From an uncultured Lachnospiraceae bacterium (GTDB lineage Bacteria > Bacillota > Clostridia > Lachnospirales > Lachnospiraceae): a stretch of DNA of 32,059 nt. Below are positions 15,963 to 24,395 of the stretch, one piece after another. The notes beneath the pieces were generated by a model. The model was given only the letters and a program-made list of their open reading frames with translations. It had not been told where the DNA came from and made no database searches. Location of the stretch: contig CAJUSJ010000009.1 of assembly GCA_910588865.1 (NCBI GenBank), positions 1-32,059 on the forward strand. Direction: 5' to 3'. The position numbers were made by a program, and so were the translations under genes. Position 1 is the stretch's first letter. Every line of letters starts with the position of its first letter.

Positions 15963-16667
15963 CTACGCGTTTCTTTCCGGCTTCTCTTTCTTCAAAGCCC
16001 TTTCTTCTATTTTCTCCTTCTGCGCTTTCTGGTCCTGCATACTGCATACCCGGTAAGAAAGACGCATCAGGCTCTCTGACAGATGGACGTTTTCCACCAC
16101 CACATCCTCCGGGACCACAAGGTCTGTGTGGGCAAAATTCCAGATGGCCTTGATCCCCGCCGCCACCAGACGGTCCGCGATCTCCGGGGCCTTGGTCTTT
16201 GGTATGGTCAGCGCCGCGATCTGCACCTGATTGTCCACAATAAATTTCTCCAGCTCCTCCACTCCCAGGATCTCCACTCCTCTCACCACCCGGCCGATGA
16301 GCCGGGGGTTGATGTCAAACATTCCCTTGATGATAAATCCCCGCCGCTCGAAATTGGCATAATTGGCGATGGCCTGCCCCAGATTCCCCGCCCCGATGAT
16401 AATCAGGTTGTGCTGGCGGTCAACGCCCATGATCTTGGCTATCTCCGTGTACAAATATTTTACATTGTATCCATATCCCTGCTGCCCGAACCCTCCGAAA
16501 TTGTTCAGATCCTGGCGGATCTGAGACGCGGTCACACGCATCCTCAGGCTCAGGTCATTGGACGAGATCCGCTCTACGCCTTCCTCCATCAACTCTCCCA
16601 GATGTCTGTAATACCTCGGCAGTCTGGCGATCACTGCTTTTGAGATTGGCTTATATTCCACGCCCAT
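15963..16667 (-). CDS. rex: Redox-sensing transcriptional repressor Rex
   Basis: A 234-residue repressor that senses the NADH/NAD+ ratio and controls fermentative and respiratory genes. Residues 1-80 form the winged helix (SKAVIARLPRYYRHL, ISSNDLSLRMRVTASQIRQD, then FGGFGQQGYGYNV). Residues about 88-210 form the Rossmann domain with IIIGAGNLGQAIANY. The final 25 residues are Lys/Glu-rich, longer than in Bacillus Rex. It heads a five-gene operon behind a perfect promoter. I see no TTGTGA-type Rex operator in the upstream 110 bases, so self-control is not evident. Confidence 0.96.
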   Translation of the reverse strand: MGVEYKPISKAVIARLPRYYRHLGELMEEGVERISSNDLSLRMRVTASQIRQDLNNFGGFGQQGYGYNVKYLYTEIAKIMGVDRQHNLIIIGAGNLGQAIANYANFERRGFIIKGMFDINPRLIGRVVRGVEILGVEELEKFIVDNQVQIAALTIPKTKAPEIADRLVAAGIKAIWNFAHTDLVVPEDVVVENVHLSESLMRLSYRVCSMQDQKAQKEKIEERALKKEKPERNA

Positions 16668-16696
16668 ATTCCTCTTTTCTATCTATGCTAAGAAGT

Positions 16697-16725
16697 ATTA
16701 TACTAAGGCGGCAATTTAATGTCAA
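16697..16725 (-). promoter_or_regulatory. Consensus sigma-A promoter of the rex operon
   Basis: A perfect TTGACA (16720-16725), 17-base spacer and TATAAT (16697-16702) on the minus strand. Start point near 16690 gives a leader of only ~23 bases before rex. Confidence 0.88.
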
Positions 16726-16782
16726 ATTATTTCCTATAAAGAACATTTAAAAAACAATCTCATTATTATTGTTCGCGGATGC

Positions 16783-17333
16783 TCAGGATCTGTCCGGGCC
16801 GCTGTCACCTGTTCTCACGGACTCTCTTATTTTCCTTTCCAGATACCTGTAACAGGGCACTGCCACAATAGGCAAAGACACCAGCCAGGCCATGCCGTCG
16901 CGGATATAATAGGCGTACTCCCCCACAAATGCCGGTCCTGCCGCGATCGTCCCTACACGCGTGACCAGCTGCATGATTCCGGCAATAGCGGCATATCTCG
17001 GAAACCCCAGCGTCTGTACAGTCACTCTGTGCAGATACATTGGTGTCATGAGAAACATAGATAAAAGAAGAAGATGGACGTTGGCCCCAGCCACCTCATA
17101 GGCCCGCCTGTAGGACTCTGGATCCTCACCAGAAAGGAACAAGGCAGACCATCTCGGATCCGTTCAAATTGCCCTGCCCCCAGATTCTGTCCCACATACA
17201 CGCTGACCCCTGTCTGGACAGCCATAATAACGGCCTCCAGCACATAAAAACCTGGGATCCCGGAGTCTGGTTCAGCCCTTCCAGCTAGGTCATCTGTCCC
17301 TCCCTGTTTCAGATTATGGGTATTAATTTCCAT
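16783..17333 (-). pseudogene. MATE transporter remnant (N-terminal loss, internal deletion, frameshift)
   Basis: Two frames carry pieces of one MATE protein. The upstream piece (17333 to about 17150) contains VLEAVIMAVQTGVSVYVGQN and LGAGQFERIRDGL, the motif at the start of a MATE half. The downstream piece (17142 to 16783) holds HRVTVQTLGFPRYAAIAGIM and a final membrane segment. The junction is at about 17145, where the segments after IRDGL are lost and the frame changes. The whole N-terminal half is missing as well. It cannot yield a working transporter. Confidence 0.75.
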
Positions 17334-17352
17334 TCATCTATAAGCGTTGTTT

Positions 17353-17917
17353 TTACCTTTCTTTTATATTCGCTCTCACAGGGACAATAAATACCGCGAC
17401 AATTACGCACAATGTAACGATGCTTGCCATTGTTGAAGACATTGCCATTTTGGGAAATTGTTTAAATTTCAACATATAGGTTACAAAGGCATTGGGGAGA
17501 TTCACAAAATACGCGACAATCAAGTTGTTTCCAGAAAGTTTATAAGCAGCAGCAAACCCAATTCCAACGGCAAACAGCAAAAGAATATCCTCAAAAGTAC
17601 GAAATCCCGGATAGCCCACATGGTAAAACGAAAACATCAATCCAGAAACCAGAATCGCGGTTATCGCGTCAAATTCTTTCTCGAACATATTTTGGAAAAA
17701 TCCACGGAATAAAAACTCTTCAAAAAAGGTTGTCATAATCAGCGGCACAATCCCCATAGGAACCAAGTTCCATGGAATAATTTCACCTTTAGCCACTATA
17801 GGAATAATCTGTCCTCCAACCGAAAAGGCAATAAATACTACTAAGATGAAAATTTGCTTTTGTTAATGCTATAAAAATTGTTTTGATCTTATTTTTATCA
17901 AAATCTTCAGTAACCAT
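17353..17917 (-). pseudogene. CPBP-family intramembrane protease gene, frameshifted near its start
   Basis: The main frame (17353-17862) encodes a membrane protein with the CPBP/Abi metalloprotease motifs EEFLFRGFF (EExxxR) and FSFYHVGY (FxxxH), then GAAYKLSGN and three or four hydrophobic segments. Such proteins process prenylated proteins or confer bacteriocin self-immunity. The first internal ATG is in the MAKGEIIPWN stretch, but a good membrane segment (IFILVVFIAFSVGGQIIPIV) lies upstream without a start and is closed by a TAA at 17863. In the neighbouring frame an ATG at 17917 reads MVTEDFDKNKIKTIFIALTK and then would need a one-base shift at about 17850-17862 to join. A start inside, at the GTG before AKGE, is the rival view. 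AT-rich, unlike the flanks. Confidence 0.65.
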
Positions 17918-17983
17918 TCGCGCGGTAAAACCTCCTTTGCCGCTATTCCATTTTTAGATTTATTATGTTATACTATAGTTGAT

Positions 17984-18017
17984 ATTCATAGTACTCTATA
18001 TATAGAGTACTATGAAT
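17984..18017. promoter_or_regulatory. Perfect 34-bp palindrome, likely PadR operator
   Basis: ATTCATAGTACTCTATA is followed directly by its exact reverse complement, with no spacer. It sits 27 bases before the padR start and 66 before the CPBP start, on the divergent boundary. TTGATA at 17979 could be the padR -35, placing the -10 inside the palindrome, so binding would block padR's own promoter. PadR proteins are known to bind ATGT/ACAT-type palindromes of about this size; here the half-site reads ATAGTACT. Confidence 0.75.
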
Positions 18018-18044
18018 GCAACCAAATGTCAAGGAGGAAGCGCA

Positions 18045-18578
18045 ATGTTATCGAAGCCTGCCACAATGCTATTAGGGCTAATTTATGAAAAGCCACTGAA
18101 CGCGTATGAAATAATTAAGCACTTAAACTACATGAATGTAAAATGGTGGTTTAGTATTGCTGATTCAACGGTGTACTCTACCTTAAAAACTTTAGAAAAA
18201 AAGGGATATATAATAGGTACTGCCGAAAAAGTAGGCAATATGCCAGACCGTACTGTTTACTGCCTTTCAGACACTGGGAGAGATAAGTTTATAGATACTC
18301 TCAAAGCATCTATTTTACAATTCAATTATGATACAAACATCTTTACTATTGCTGCTTTTTTTCTAAATACATTTGTCCCCGATGAACAGCATGAGCTTCT
18401 AAAAAAACGCCTTGAAATCCTGCGGAATTATCGTACAGGAATTGAAAAACAAGTTAATCCATTATGGGAAAATGAAGTTTCTACAATTCATGCCGCGAAT
18501 GTAAAAAGGATGATTGGTTTAGTAGATGCTGAAATAACAGGTACAAAACGCTTGCTTACTGACTGTTCTGACAAATAA
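18045..18578 (+). CDS. PadR family transcriptional regulator
   Basis: A 177-residue repressor. Residues 1-75 are the PadR winged helix (ATMLLGLIYEKPLNAYEIIK, DSTVYSTLKTLEKKGYI, then a GNMPDRTVYCLSDTGRD wing); the rest is the helical dimerisation domain, of the long PadR-s2/Vir_act_alpha_C kind (LKKRLEILRNYRTGIEK). The start at 18045 has AAGGAGG 7 bases ahead; an in-frame ATG at 18012 falls inside the palindrome and is rejected. It is divergent to the frameshifted CPBP gene and shares its operator region. Composition is AT-rich like that gene, so the pair probably arrived together. The natural inducer is unknown, often a phenolic or a drug in this family. Confidence 0.88.
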   Translation: MLSKPATMLLGLIYEKPLNAYEIIKHLNYMNVKWWFSIADSTVYSTLKTLEKKGYIIGTAEKVGNMPDRTVYCLSDTGRDKFIDTLKASILQFNYDTNIFTIAAFFLNTFVPDEQHELLKKRLEILRNYRTGIEKQVNPLWENEVSTIHAANVKRMIGLVDAEITGTKRLLTDCSDK

Positions 18579-18672
18579 ATATAAAACTTCCAGATAATGT
18601 AAGGCGATCAGCCGATCCCGCATGTTGGTTCCCGGGCCCATTTTTTCAGAGAAACTTTATGGCTAAAACGAT

Positions 18673-18701
18673 TAGACATATATGCGGAAATAACGTATAC
18701 T
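18673..18701 (+). promoter_or_regulatory. Promoter of the Uma2-like gene
   Basis: TAGACA (18673-18678), 17 bases, TATACT (18696-18701). It lies about 35 bases before the ATG at 18736. Confidence 0.55.
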
Positions 18702-18735
18702 GGAAACAAATCCATTGATCCAGGAGGTATTTGCC

Positions 18736-19074
18736 ATGCCCGCGTATATGGGAGAGGAAGAGGTTATCAAAAAAAATATGGCATTAGCCCAAGAAAAAAC
18801 ATATACTTCAGATTTTATGGAATCATTGCCCGAAGAGGTACGGGCAGAGCTTATAATCGTGTCTCCCAGCACCCAGAGCCGGGACTACCTTCTCAAGCTG
18901 AACAAATACCAGGATGCCGGTGTTCGGCAGTACTGGATTCTGGATGCAAAGCGAAATACCATCCATGTATATGATTTTATGTCAGATCAAAAATTCACGT
19001 TTGATTTCAAGGATAAGGTTACATTAGGGGTTCTTGACGGGCTGGAGGTGGATTTTTCCCAGTTTCCTCTGTAG
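18736..19074 (+). pseudogene. Uma2-family (DUF820) putative endonuclease with its centre deleted
   Basis: A 112-residue product of a gene that is normally about 190 residues. The N-terminus (MPAYMGEEEVIKKNMALAQE, then SLPEEVRAELI) and the C-terminus (IVSPSTQSRDYLLKLNKY, then YQDAGVRQYWILDAKRNTIH) are both clear Uma2 blocks. The middle, which would follow AELI with a D-G-x-I-Y segment and hold the conserved Asp of the restriction-like fold (V-x-PD-x-S), is missing. The two parts join in frame within AELI-IVSP, at a short shared run. AGGAGG precedes the ATG and the promoter is intact, so it may still be expressed, but catalysis is unlikely. Confidence 0.75.
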
Positions 19075-19082
19075 TATTGTTC

Positions 19083-19111
19083 TTGTCTATTTACCAAATC
19101 TCTGGTATAGT
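19083..19111 (+). promoter_or_regulatory. Promoter of the ABC-F gene
   Basis: TTGTCT (19083-19088), 17 bases, TATAGT (19106-19111). The leader is about 40 bases, too short for an attenuator or leader peptide of the type that controls antibiotic-induced ABC-F genes. Confidence 0.65.
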
Positions 19112-19158
19112 TAAAAACGTCACAAAAAACAGAACAAACCAAACCGAAGGAGGACATT

Positions 19159-21099
19159 ATGATTCTATCCTGCAGCCACATCTCCAAAGCCTTTGGCCAG
19201 GATGTGATACTGGACGATATTTCTTTTCATATAGAAGATTGCGAAAAAGCCGCTGTTGTGGGCATCAACGGGGCCGGAAAGTCCACTCTCCTGAAAATTA
19301 TTGTGGGAGAACTGACCGCCGATGAGGGCAGCGCCATCCTTTCCCGGGGCAAGACTTTAGGCTACCTTGCCCAGCATCAGGACCTGACCAGCCACCGCAC
19401 CATCCACCAGGAGCTTTTGGAGGTCAAGCGCCCTCTCATTGACATGGAGGAGAAAATCCGGGCCCTGGAGCTGAACATGAAGCACGCCAGCGGACAGGAG
19501 CTGGAGGACATGCTTGAGACTTACACCCGTCTGAACCACCAATTTGAGCTGGCAGACGGCTACAGCTACCAGAGCGAGATCATCGGTGTGTTAAAAGGAC
19601 TGGGATTTATGGAGGAGGACTTTGGCCGGGAGATCTCCACCCTGTCAGGAGGACAGAAGACCCGGGTGTCTCTGGGAAAGCTTCTGTTATCCCAGCCGGA
19701 CATCATCCTTTTAGACGAGCCTACCAACCATTTAGACATGGAGTCCATCGCCTGGCTGGAAACTTATCTCATGAACTACAAGGGGGCGGTGATCATCGTG
19801 GCCCACGACCGGTATTTCCTGGACCGGGTAGTCACAAAGATCGTGGAGCTGGACCGGGGCAAGGCCATGGTATTCCAGGGCAACTATTCTGCCTACGGCC
19901 AGAAGAAAGCCCAGATCCGGGAAGCCCAGCTGAAAGCCTACTTAAATCAGCAGCAGGAGATCCGCCACCAGGAGGAGGTCATCGCCAAGTTAAAGTCATT
20001 TAACCGGGAAAAATCCATCAAAAGGGCGGAGAGCCGGGAAAAGATGCTGGCCAAGATCGATGTGCTGGAAAAGCCCGCTGAGGTCAACGATGAGATGAAC
20101 CTCAAGCTGGAGCCGGACATCACCAGCGGCGGCGATGTGCTGACCGTGAGGAACCTGGCCAAATCCTTTGGGGACAACCATCTTTTCTCCCATGTGGATA
20201 TTGATATCAAAAGAGGGGAACGGGTAGCTGTCATCGGCAGCAACGGCACCGGCAAGACCACCCTCCTGAAGATCATCAATGAGATGCTGCCTGCCGACGC
20301 GGGGGAGATCACCCTGGGAACCAGGGTCCACATCGGCTACTATGACCAGGATCACCAGGTCCTTCACATGGACAAAACCCTGTTTGACGAGCTCCAGGAC
20401 ACCTACCCTACCCTGAACAACACCAGAATCCGCAATGTGCTGGCCGCGTTTTTATTTACCGGAGATGACGTGTTCAAGAGGGTCGGCGATCTAAGCGGCG
20501 GCGAAAGGGGCCGGGTGTCCCTGGCCAAGCTGATGCTGTCCAACGCCAACTTCCTGATCCTGGACGAGCCTACCAACCACTTGGACATCACCTCCAAGGA
20601 GATCCTGGAGCATGCCCTGAACCAGTACACCGGCACTGTGCTTTACGTATCCCATGACCGGTATTTTATCAACCAGACCGCCACCAGGGTCCTGGAGCTG
20701 ACCGGGAAGACCTTTCTCAACTACATCGGCAATTATGATTATTATCTGGAGAAGCGGGAGCTGATGAACAGCCTCTATGCTGGCGGTGAACCAGAAACCC
20801 TGTCCGACTCTCAAAAAAAGCACCCTTCCTCCCCTCCCCAGACAGAGGGAAAGCAGGACTGGAAGGCAAAGAAGGAGGAACAGGCCAGGCTGCGAAAAAA
20901 ACAAAATGACTTAAAAAAGGCGGAGGACGAAATCGCCTCTCTTGAGGCCGGGGACGCCCAGCTTGACCAGGAGCTTATGAAGCCGGAGATTGCCCTGGAC
21001 GCGGGGAAACTTATGGAGATCCACAGAGAAAAGGAAAAGATTAAAGAGCGGTTAGAACAACTGTATGAACTGTGGGAGTCCCTGGCAGAGGAAATCTGA
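19159..21099 (+). CDS. ABC-F family ATPase (YdiF-like ribosome-associated factor)
   Basis: A 646-residue cytosolic protein with two ABC domains and no membrane segments, hence ABC-F: these act on the ribosome. Domain 1 has Walker A GINGAGKS (35-42), signature LSGGQ (~163) and Walker B LLDEPTNHLD (~183). Domain 2 has GSNGTGKT (~360), LSGGE (~445) and LDEPTNHLD (~470). The linker between (residues ~240-310, Lys/Glu/Gln-rich coiled helices ending RAESREKMLAKID) is of the short YdiF/Uup kind rather than the long drug-resistance type. The last ~100 residues form a charged coiled coil (KKEEQARLRKKQNDLKKAED). AAGGAGG-type site precedes the ATG. Likely housekeeping; ribosome-protection against antibiotics cannot be excluded. 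Confidence 0.9.
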   Translation: MILSCSHISKAFGQDVILDDISFHIEDCEKAAVVGINGAGKSTLLKIIVGELTADEGSAILSRGKTLGYLAQHQDLTSHRTIHQELLEVKRPLIDMEEKIRALELNMKHASGQELEDMLETYTRLNHQFELADGYSYQSEIIGVLKGLGFMEEDFGREISTLSGGQKTRVSLGKLLLSQPDIILLDEPTNHLDMESIAWLETYLMNYKGAVIIVAHDRYFLDRVVTKIVELDRGKAMVFQGNYSAYGQKKAQIREAQLKAYLNQQQEIRHQEEVIAKLKSFNREKSIKRAESREKMLAKIDVLEKPAEVNDEMNLKLEPDITSGGDVLTVRNLAKSFGDNHLFSHVDIDIKRGERVAVIGSNGTGKTTLLKIINEMLPADAGEITLGTRVHIGYYDQDHQVLHMDKTLFDELQDTYPTLNNTRIRNVLAAFLFTGDDVFKRVGDLSGGERGRVSLAKLMLSNANFLILDEPTNHLDITSKEILEHALNQYTGTVLYVSHDRYFINQTATRVLELTGKTFLNYIGNYDYYLEKRELMNSLYAGGEPETLSDSQKKHPSSPPQTEGKQDWKAKKEEQARLRKKQNDLKKAEDEIASLEAGDAQLDQELMKPEIALDAGKLMEIHREKEKIKERLEQLYELWESLAEEI

Positions 21100-21121
21100 C
21101 CCGGAAAGGAAGAACATTCTG

Positions 21122-21403
21122 ATGAAAAGAAAACGGATAATGGCCATTACCGCCCTGATCCTTATTGGCGGCCTGTATCTGATTACATTGATCCTGGCCT
21201 TTATAGACAGCCCTTTTGCCAGGAGCTGTCTTATGGCCTCCCTGTTCGGCACCATCGTCATCCCGGCCGCGGTCTATGGATATTTGCTGCTGATGAACCA
21301 TTTTAAAGGCAGACCAGAGGATGACCGCTCTGACAGGGAGGAGTCTGGCGAAGGGCTTCTGACACAGCATAACGATCACCAGAAACAAACTGGCTCGGGA
21401 TGA
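21122..21403 (+). CDS. Small two-helix membrane protein of unknown function
   Basis: A 93-residue protein with two hydrophobic segments, IMAITALILIGGLYLITLIL (about 6-25) and a second one at about 37-57, a basic N-terminus and a charged C-terminal tail. It lies 22 bases after the ABC-F gene on the same strand and is probably co-transcribed. AGGAAG is about 9 bases before the ATG; the frame is open upstream to 21065 inside the ABC-F gene, which I reject. I do not recognise a family. It ends 3 bases from the convergent binding-protein gene. Confidence 0.6.
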   Translation: MKRKRIMAITALILIGGLYLITLILAFIDSPFARSCLMASLFGTIVIPAAVYGYLLLMNHFKGRPEDDRSDREESGEGLLTQHNDHQKQTGSG

Positions 21404-21406
21404 TGC

Positions 21407-22726
21407 TCAGTCTGGCCCTTTCCTGTCCTCTGCCGCCCTCTGGTTCATGTTGGCGATTCCTGTGTCAATATCCTCCTCGCCGATCATGATCATGTCATGT
21501 TCTTTCTCGATCACCTTCCGCACTGCCGCCATCTTGGCATCCAGCGGCCGGTCCAGGGCAAAGCTCTTCACTTCCAGAGCGGTTCTTCCATCCTCCGGAA
21601 AACCTTCCATAGATGAGAGGCTCTCTATGACCTCGTCAGATGTGATGGCCGGAAATACGCCGTTGGCTGCCAGAATCCTGGCACCCTCTTCGCTGGTAGC
21701 GAATTTCACAAATTCCCATGCCTGATCCGAGACATCGGTTTTGGCGTTGACAGCCATGGGAGTTACCGTTCCTACCGTAGCTCCCGCTTCCACTCCTGCC
21801 GGATGGGGAATCTTTGTGACACCCCAGTTAAAATCAAACTTGCCCTCCTTCTGATCCTGGATCAGGATGGCGATAAACCAGCTCCCCATGGGAAGCATGG
21901 CGCACTGTTGCTGCTCAAAAACACTTGTATAGTGTATGCTCCCTGTCTTTAAACTGGCATAGCTCTGGAGGATTCCCTGTTCCTGCATCCTCAGAGCCTG
22001 CTCATAGTATGGTTTTAAAAAAGCGTAATCCTCGCTCATCAGAGTGTTCTCACCATCCTGCACCGCCCAGTTGGACACAAGCGCCATCCAGGTGTGGTTG
22101 TGCGTCCCGTAAACCTTGGTGCTTCCTTCCCCCCTGGTCATCCGCTTTGCCAGGGCCTCATACTCATTCCATGTCATATCGTCTGAGGGATACTCCGCTT
22201 CCGCGGCATCAAAAAGATCTTTGTTATAGTACAGCACATACCAGTCCCGGCGGAACGGCAGTGTATACTGGCGTCCATCCATCTGAAGCTGCTCTGCCCC
22301 TCCGTTATAGATGCTTAAGTCAATTCCGTCTTTTGCTATGTAGCTTGTCAGATCAAGGAGCTGATTTTTGTTTTTCATGGTGGTCTGGGTCTCAGCGTTT
22401 TTTACCATGATCACATCCGGGTCAGAATCTCCTCCTGCCAGCATGACCGTCAGTTTATTGTCATACTCGTCAGCCTGTGTGTCAATCAACTCCACTTCCA
22501 CATCAGGGTGGCTCTTCATAAAGGCATCTGCCATGACCTGAAACTGGGGAGAACTGGCGTTATCCCACACGGAAACCGTAATCTTCACTTTCTTCTGGGA
22601 ATTGGTGTTTGACTGATTATCCCCTAATGGGGAAGTTCTGGTCTGGCTGCCCGGAAAGGCCAAATATCCCGTCAGCCCGACGGCTGCCGCCGCCAGTGAT
22701 AAAGCCGCTAACTTTCTTAACCTCAT
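21407..22726 (-). CDS. Extracellular sugar-binding protein (ABC-type, family 1) without lipobox cysteine
   Basis: A 439-residue solute-binding protein of the sugar cluster (SBP_bac_1 type). After the export signal come KITVSVWDNASSPQFQVMAD, a HPDVEVELI strand, DVIMVKNAETQTTMKNK and, later, LPMGSWF and the EGARILAANGVFPAI region. The N-terminal hydrophobic segment reads LAALSLAAAAVGLTGYLAF; relatives have LTGC, so the lipid anchor is missing and the segment may remain as a membrane tether or be cut to free the protein. The start at 22726 has GAGG 8 bases ahead; the longer frame overlaps the regulator gene. No ABC permease genes are near. It is the last gene of a run with a YesM/YesN pair, so it may serve sensing. 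Confidence 0.88.
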   Translation of the reverse strand: MRLRKLAALSLAAAAVGLTGYLAFPGSQTRTSPLGDNQSNTNSQKKVKITVSVWDNASSPQFQVMADAFMKSHPDVEVELIDTQADEYDNKLTVMLAGGDSDPDVIMVKNAETQTTMKNKNQLLDLTSYIAKDGIDLSIYNGGAEQLQMDGRQYTLPFRRDWYVLYYNKDLFDAAEAEYPSDDMTWNEYEALAKRMTRGEGSTKVYGTHNHTWMALVSNWAVQDGENTLMSEDYAFLKPYYEQALRMQEQGILQSYASLKTGSIHYTSVFEQQQCAMLPMGSWFIAILIQDQKEGKFDFNWGVTKIPHPAGVEAGATVGTVTPMAVNAKTDVSDQAWEFVKFATSEEGARILAANGVFPAITSDEVIESLSSMEGFPEDGRTALEVKSFALDRPLDAKMAAVRKVIEKEHDMIMIGEEDIDTGIANMNQRAAEDRKGPD

Positions 22727-22767
22727 GATTATTACCTCATCTTCAAAGAGCTGTTTTTCCTTTTTTA

Positions 22768-24381
22768 TCACAGAAGTTTTTTCTGGATAGTCATATTTTC
22801 ATATTCCTTGGGCGTGTACCCGGTGATCTTTTTAAATACCGTGCTGAAATAGTACTGTGTGTCAAATGCCAGCATATTGGAAATCTCATACATGGTATAT
22901 TGATGGGTTTCAATAAGCTCCATGGCTTTCCCAATCTTCACCTCTGTCACATAGTCGGAAAACTTTTTTCCGGTCTGTTTTTTAAAAACGCTGCTGAGAT
23001 ACCCCTGGCTGATGTTTAAAATTCCCGCCATCTGCCTCAGAGTGATCTTTTCCTGGCAGTGCTCCTTTATGTATTTCTGAACCAGTTCAACATTCCGTCC
23101 CACCTTAAATTCTCCTCTTGCCTCCAGAACTCTCACCACCTCGTCCCGGAATCCCTCCAGCCACCGGAGGATACTCTCAAGGCTTTCCATGCGGTTTAGA
23201 TGTCCTACAATATCTACCACGTAGGGAAACAGCCGCTCATCTTGATCCTCAATAAGGGAGAGAATAAAGTAGTACAGGTTGCCGCAGCCATTGATTGCCT
23301 GGGTTTTCGCGGGCATACACTCTCCAAAAAGCTGGATGACCTGGTTCATGATGTTTAAAAAACCTTTGCTGTCATTTTGACGCACAGCCCCGGACAGCTC
23401 CTTTTTCAAAAAATTGATATTAAAATTGCTGCTGTGCCTCCTGTTCTCCTCACATTTTTCGGAATAAAAGACCACATTCTCAGAACTTTCATAATATGTA
23501 TAATTCATGGCGCTCATGGCCTGATAGAGAAGATCCTGAATCTCCCCTCCCTTCTGGCTCACGGCAATGGAGATCGGCACTTCAAAATAGTCTTTTACTA
23601 CTTGACGGAATTTCCGGCTCATGACCTGAATCCTCTCCTCATAAGACTCCTGATCTCCAGACAGAGATAAAACCAGAACAAGGCCGTTCTGATCCCGGCG
23701 CAGCAGACAGCTGTTTTCAAAAAATCCTTTCACCATATCGCTGATGATATTCTCCGCGAACCCCATGACCTTCTTCTGATCATCTCTTGTAAATGTAGGC
23801 GAAAAGCCTTCAAAGCCATAATTAAAGTTGATCAGCATCAGCACTACCTGTGAAAAACGGTCCCGGATCTCTTCTGTCAGCGACTCATCAGCCTGGGTTT
23901 CCACATCATACACAAGTCTGCGCATAAAATAGTTCCGGACCCTCTCCTCCATAGTATATTTTGACAGCTCCGCCCCTTTTTCCAGAAGTCCTTTTCGGCG
24001 GTTAAGCCGGCATCGCTCTATAGCCTTGGACAGGACTTTTTTAAGCATCTCCTCATCCAGCTCCAGTTTCACCAGATAGTCAACCCCTCCAAGGCGCAGG
24101 GCCTCCCTGGCCAGGGCAAACTCCTCCAGATTCGTGAGAACAATAAAAGCCGCGGAGCTTCCTCTCTCAATGGCCTCCTTCATGAACCCGATCCCATCCA
24201 AACCAGGCATCTTAATATCTGTAATAATGATATCCGGCTCCAGTTCCTCCAGCTGAGACAGAGCCTGATGGCCATTAGAGGCCTTGCCCACAATCCTGCA
24301 CTGATATTCTTCCCAGTTCAGCAGGGAAGCGATCCCCGCCAGAATCAAAGGTTCGTCATCCACCAGCATGATACGGTACAT
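22768..24381 (-). CDS. AraC-type response regulator (YesN-like)
   Basis: A 537-residue regulator. Residues 1-120 are the receiver (MLVDDEPLILAGI, phospho-acceptor Asp55 in IIITDIKMPG, Thr83, Lys105). Where YesN proteins usually have YLLKP, this one has YLVKLE. The middle ~300 residues are a helical region of the kind found in this group without known ligand. The last ~100 are two AraC helix-turn-helix motifs (ITLRQMAGILNISQGYLSSV and MYEISNMLAFDTQYYFSTVF). The start at 24381 has AAGGAG 7 bases ahead; the frame reaches 24399 but that ATG precedes the site. It begins 14 bases after the kinase stop. Probable targets are the lyase operon genes, by analogy. Confidence 0.92.
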   Translation of the reverse strand: MYRIMLVDDEPLILAGIASLLNWEEYQCRIVGKASNGHQALSQLEELEPDIIITDIKMPGLDGIGFMKEAIERGSSAAFIVLTNLEEFALAREALRLGGVDYLVKLELDEEMLKKVLSKAIERCRLNRRKGLLEKGAELSKYTMEERVRNYFMRRLVYDVETQADESLTEEIRDRFSQVVLMLINFNYGFEGFSPTFTRDDQKKVMGFAENIISDMVKGFFENSCLLRRDQNGLVLVLSLSGDQESYEERIQVMSRKFRQVVKDYFEVPISIAVSQKGGEIQDLLYQAMSAMNYTYYESSENVVFYSEKCEENRRHSSNFNINFLKKELSGAVRQNDSKGFLNIMNQVIQLFGECMPAKTQAINGCGNLYYFILSLIEDQDERLFPYVVDIVGHLNRMESLESILRWLEGFRDEVVRVLEARGEFKVGRNVELVQKYIKEHCQEKITLRQMAGILNISQGYLSSVFKKQTGKKFSDYVTEVKIGKAMELIETHQYTMYEISNMLAFDTQYYFSTVFKKITGYTPKEYENMTIQKKLL

Positions 24382-24395
24382 TGCTATTCTCCTTT

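Noticed and set aside
16668..16782. Rex operator upstream of rex
   Set aside because: No TTGTGA...TCACAA-like element is present; only the promoter is clear.
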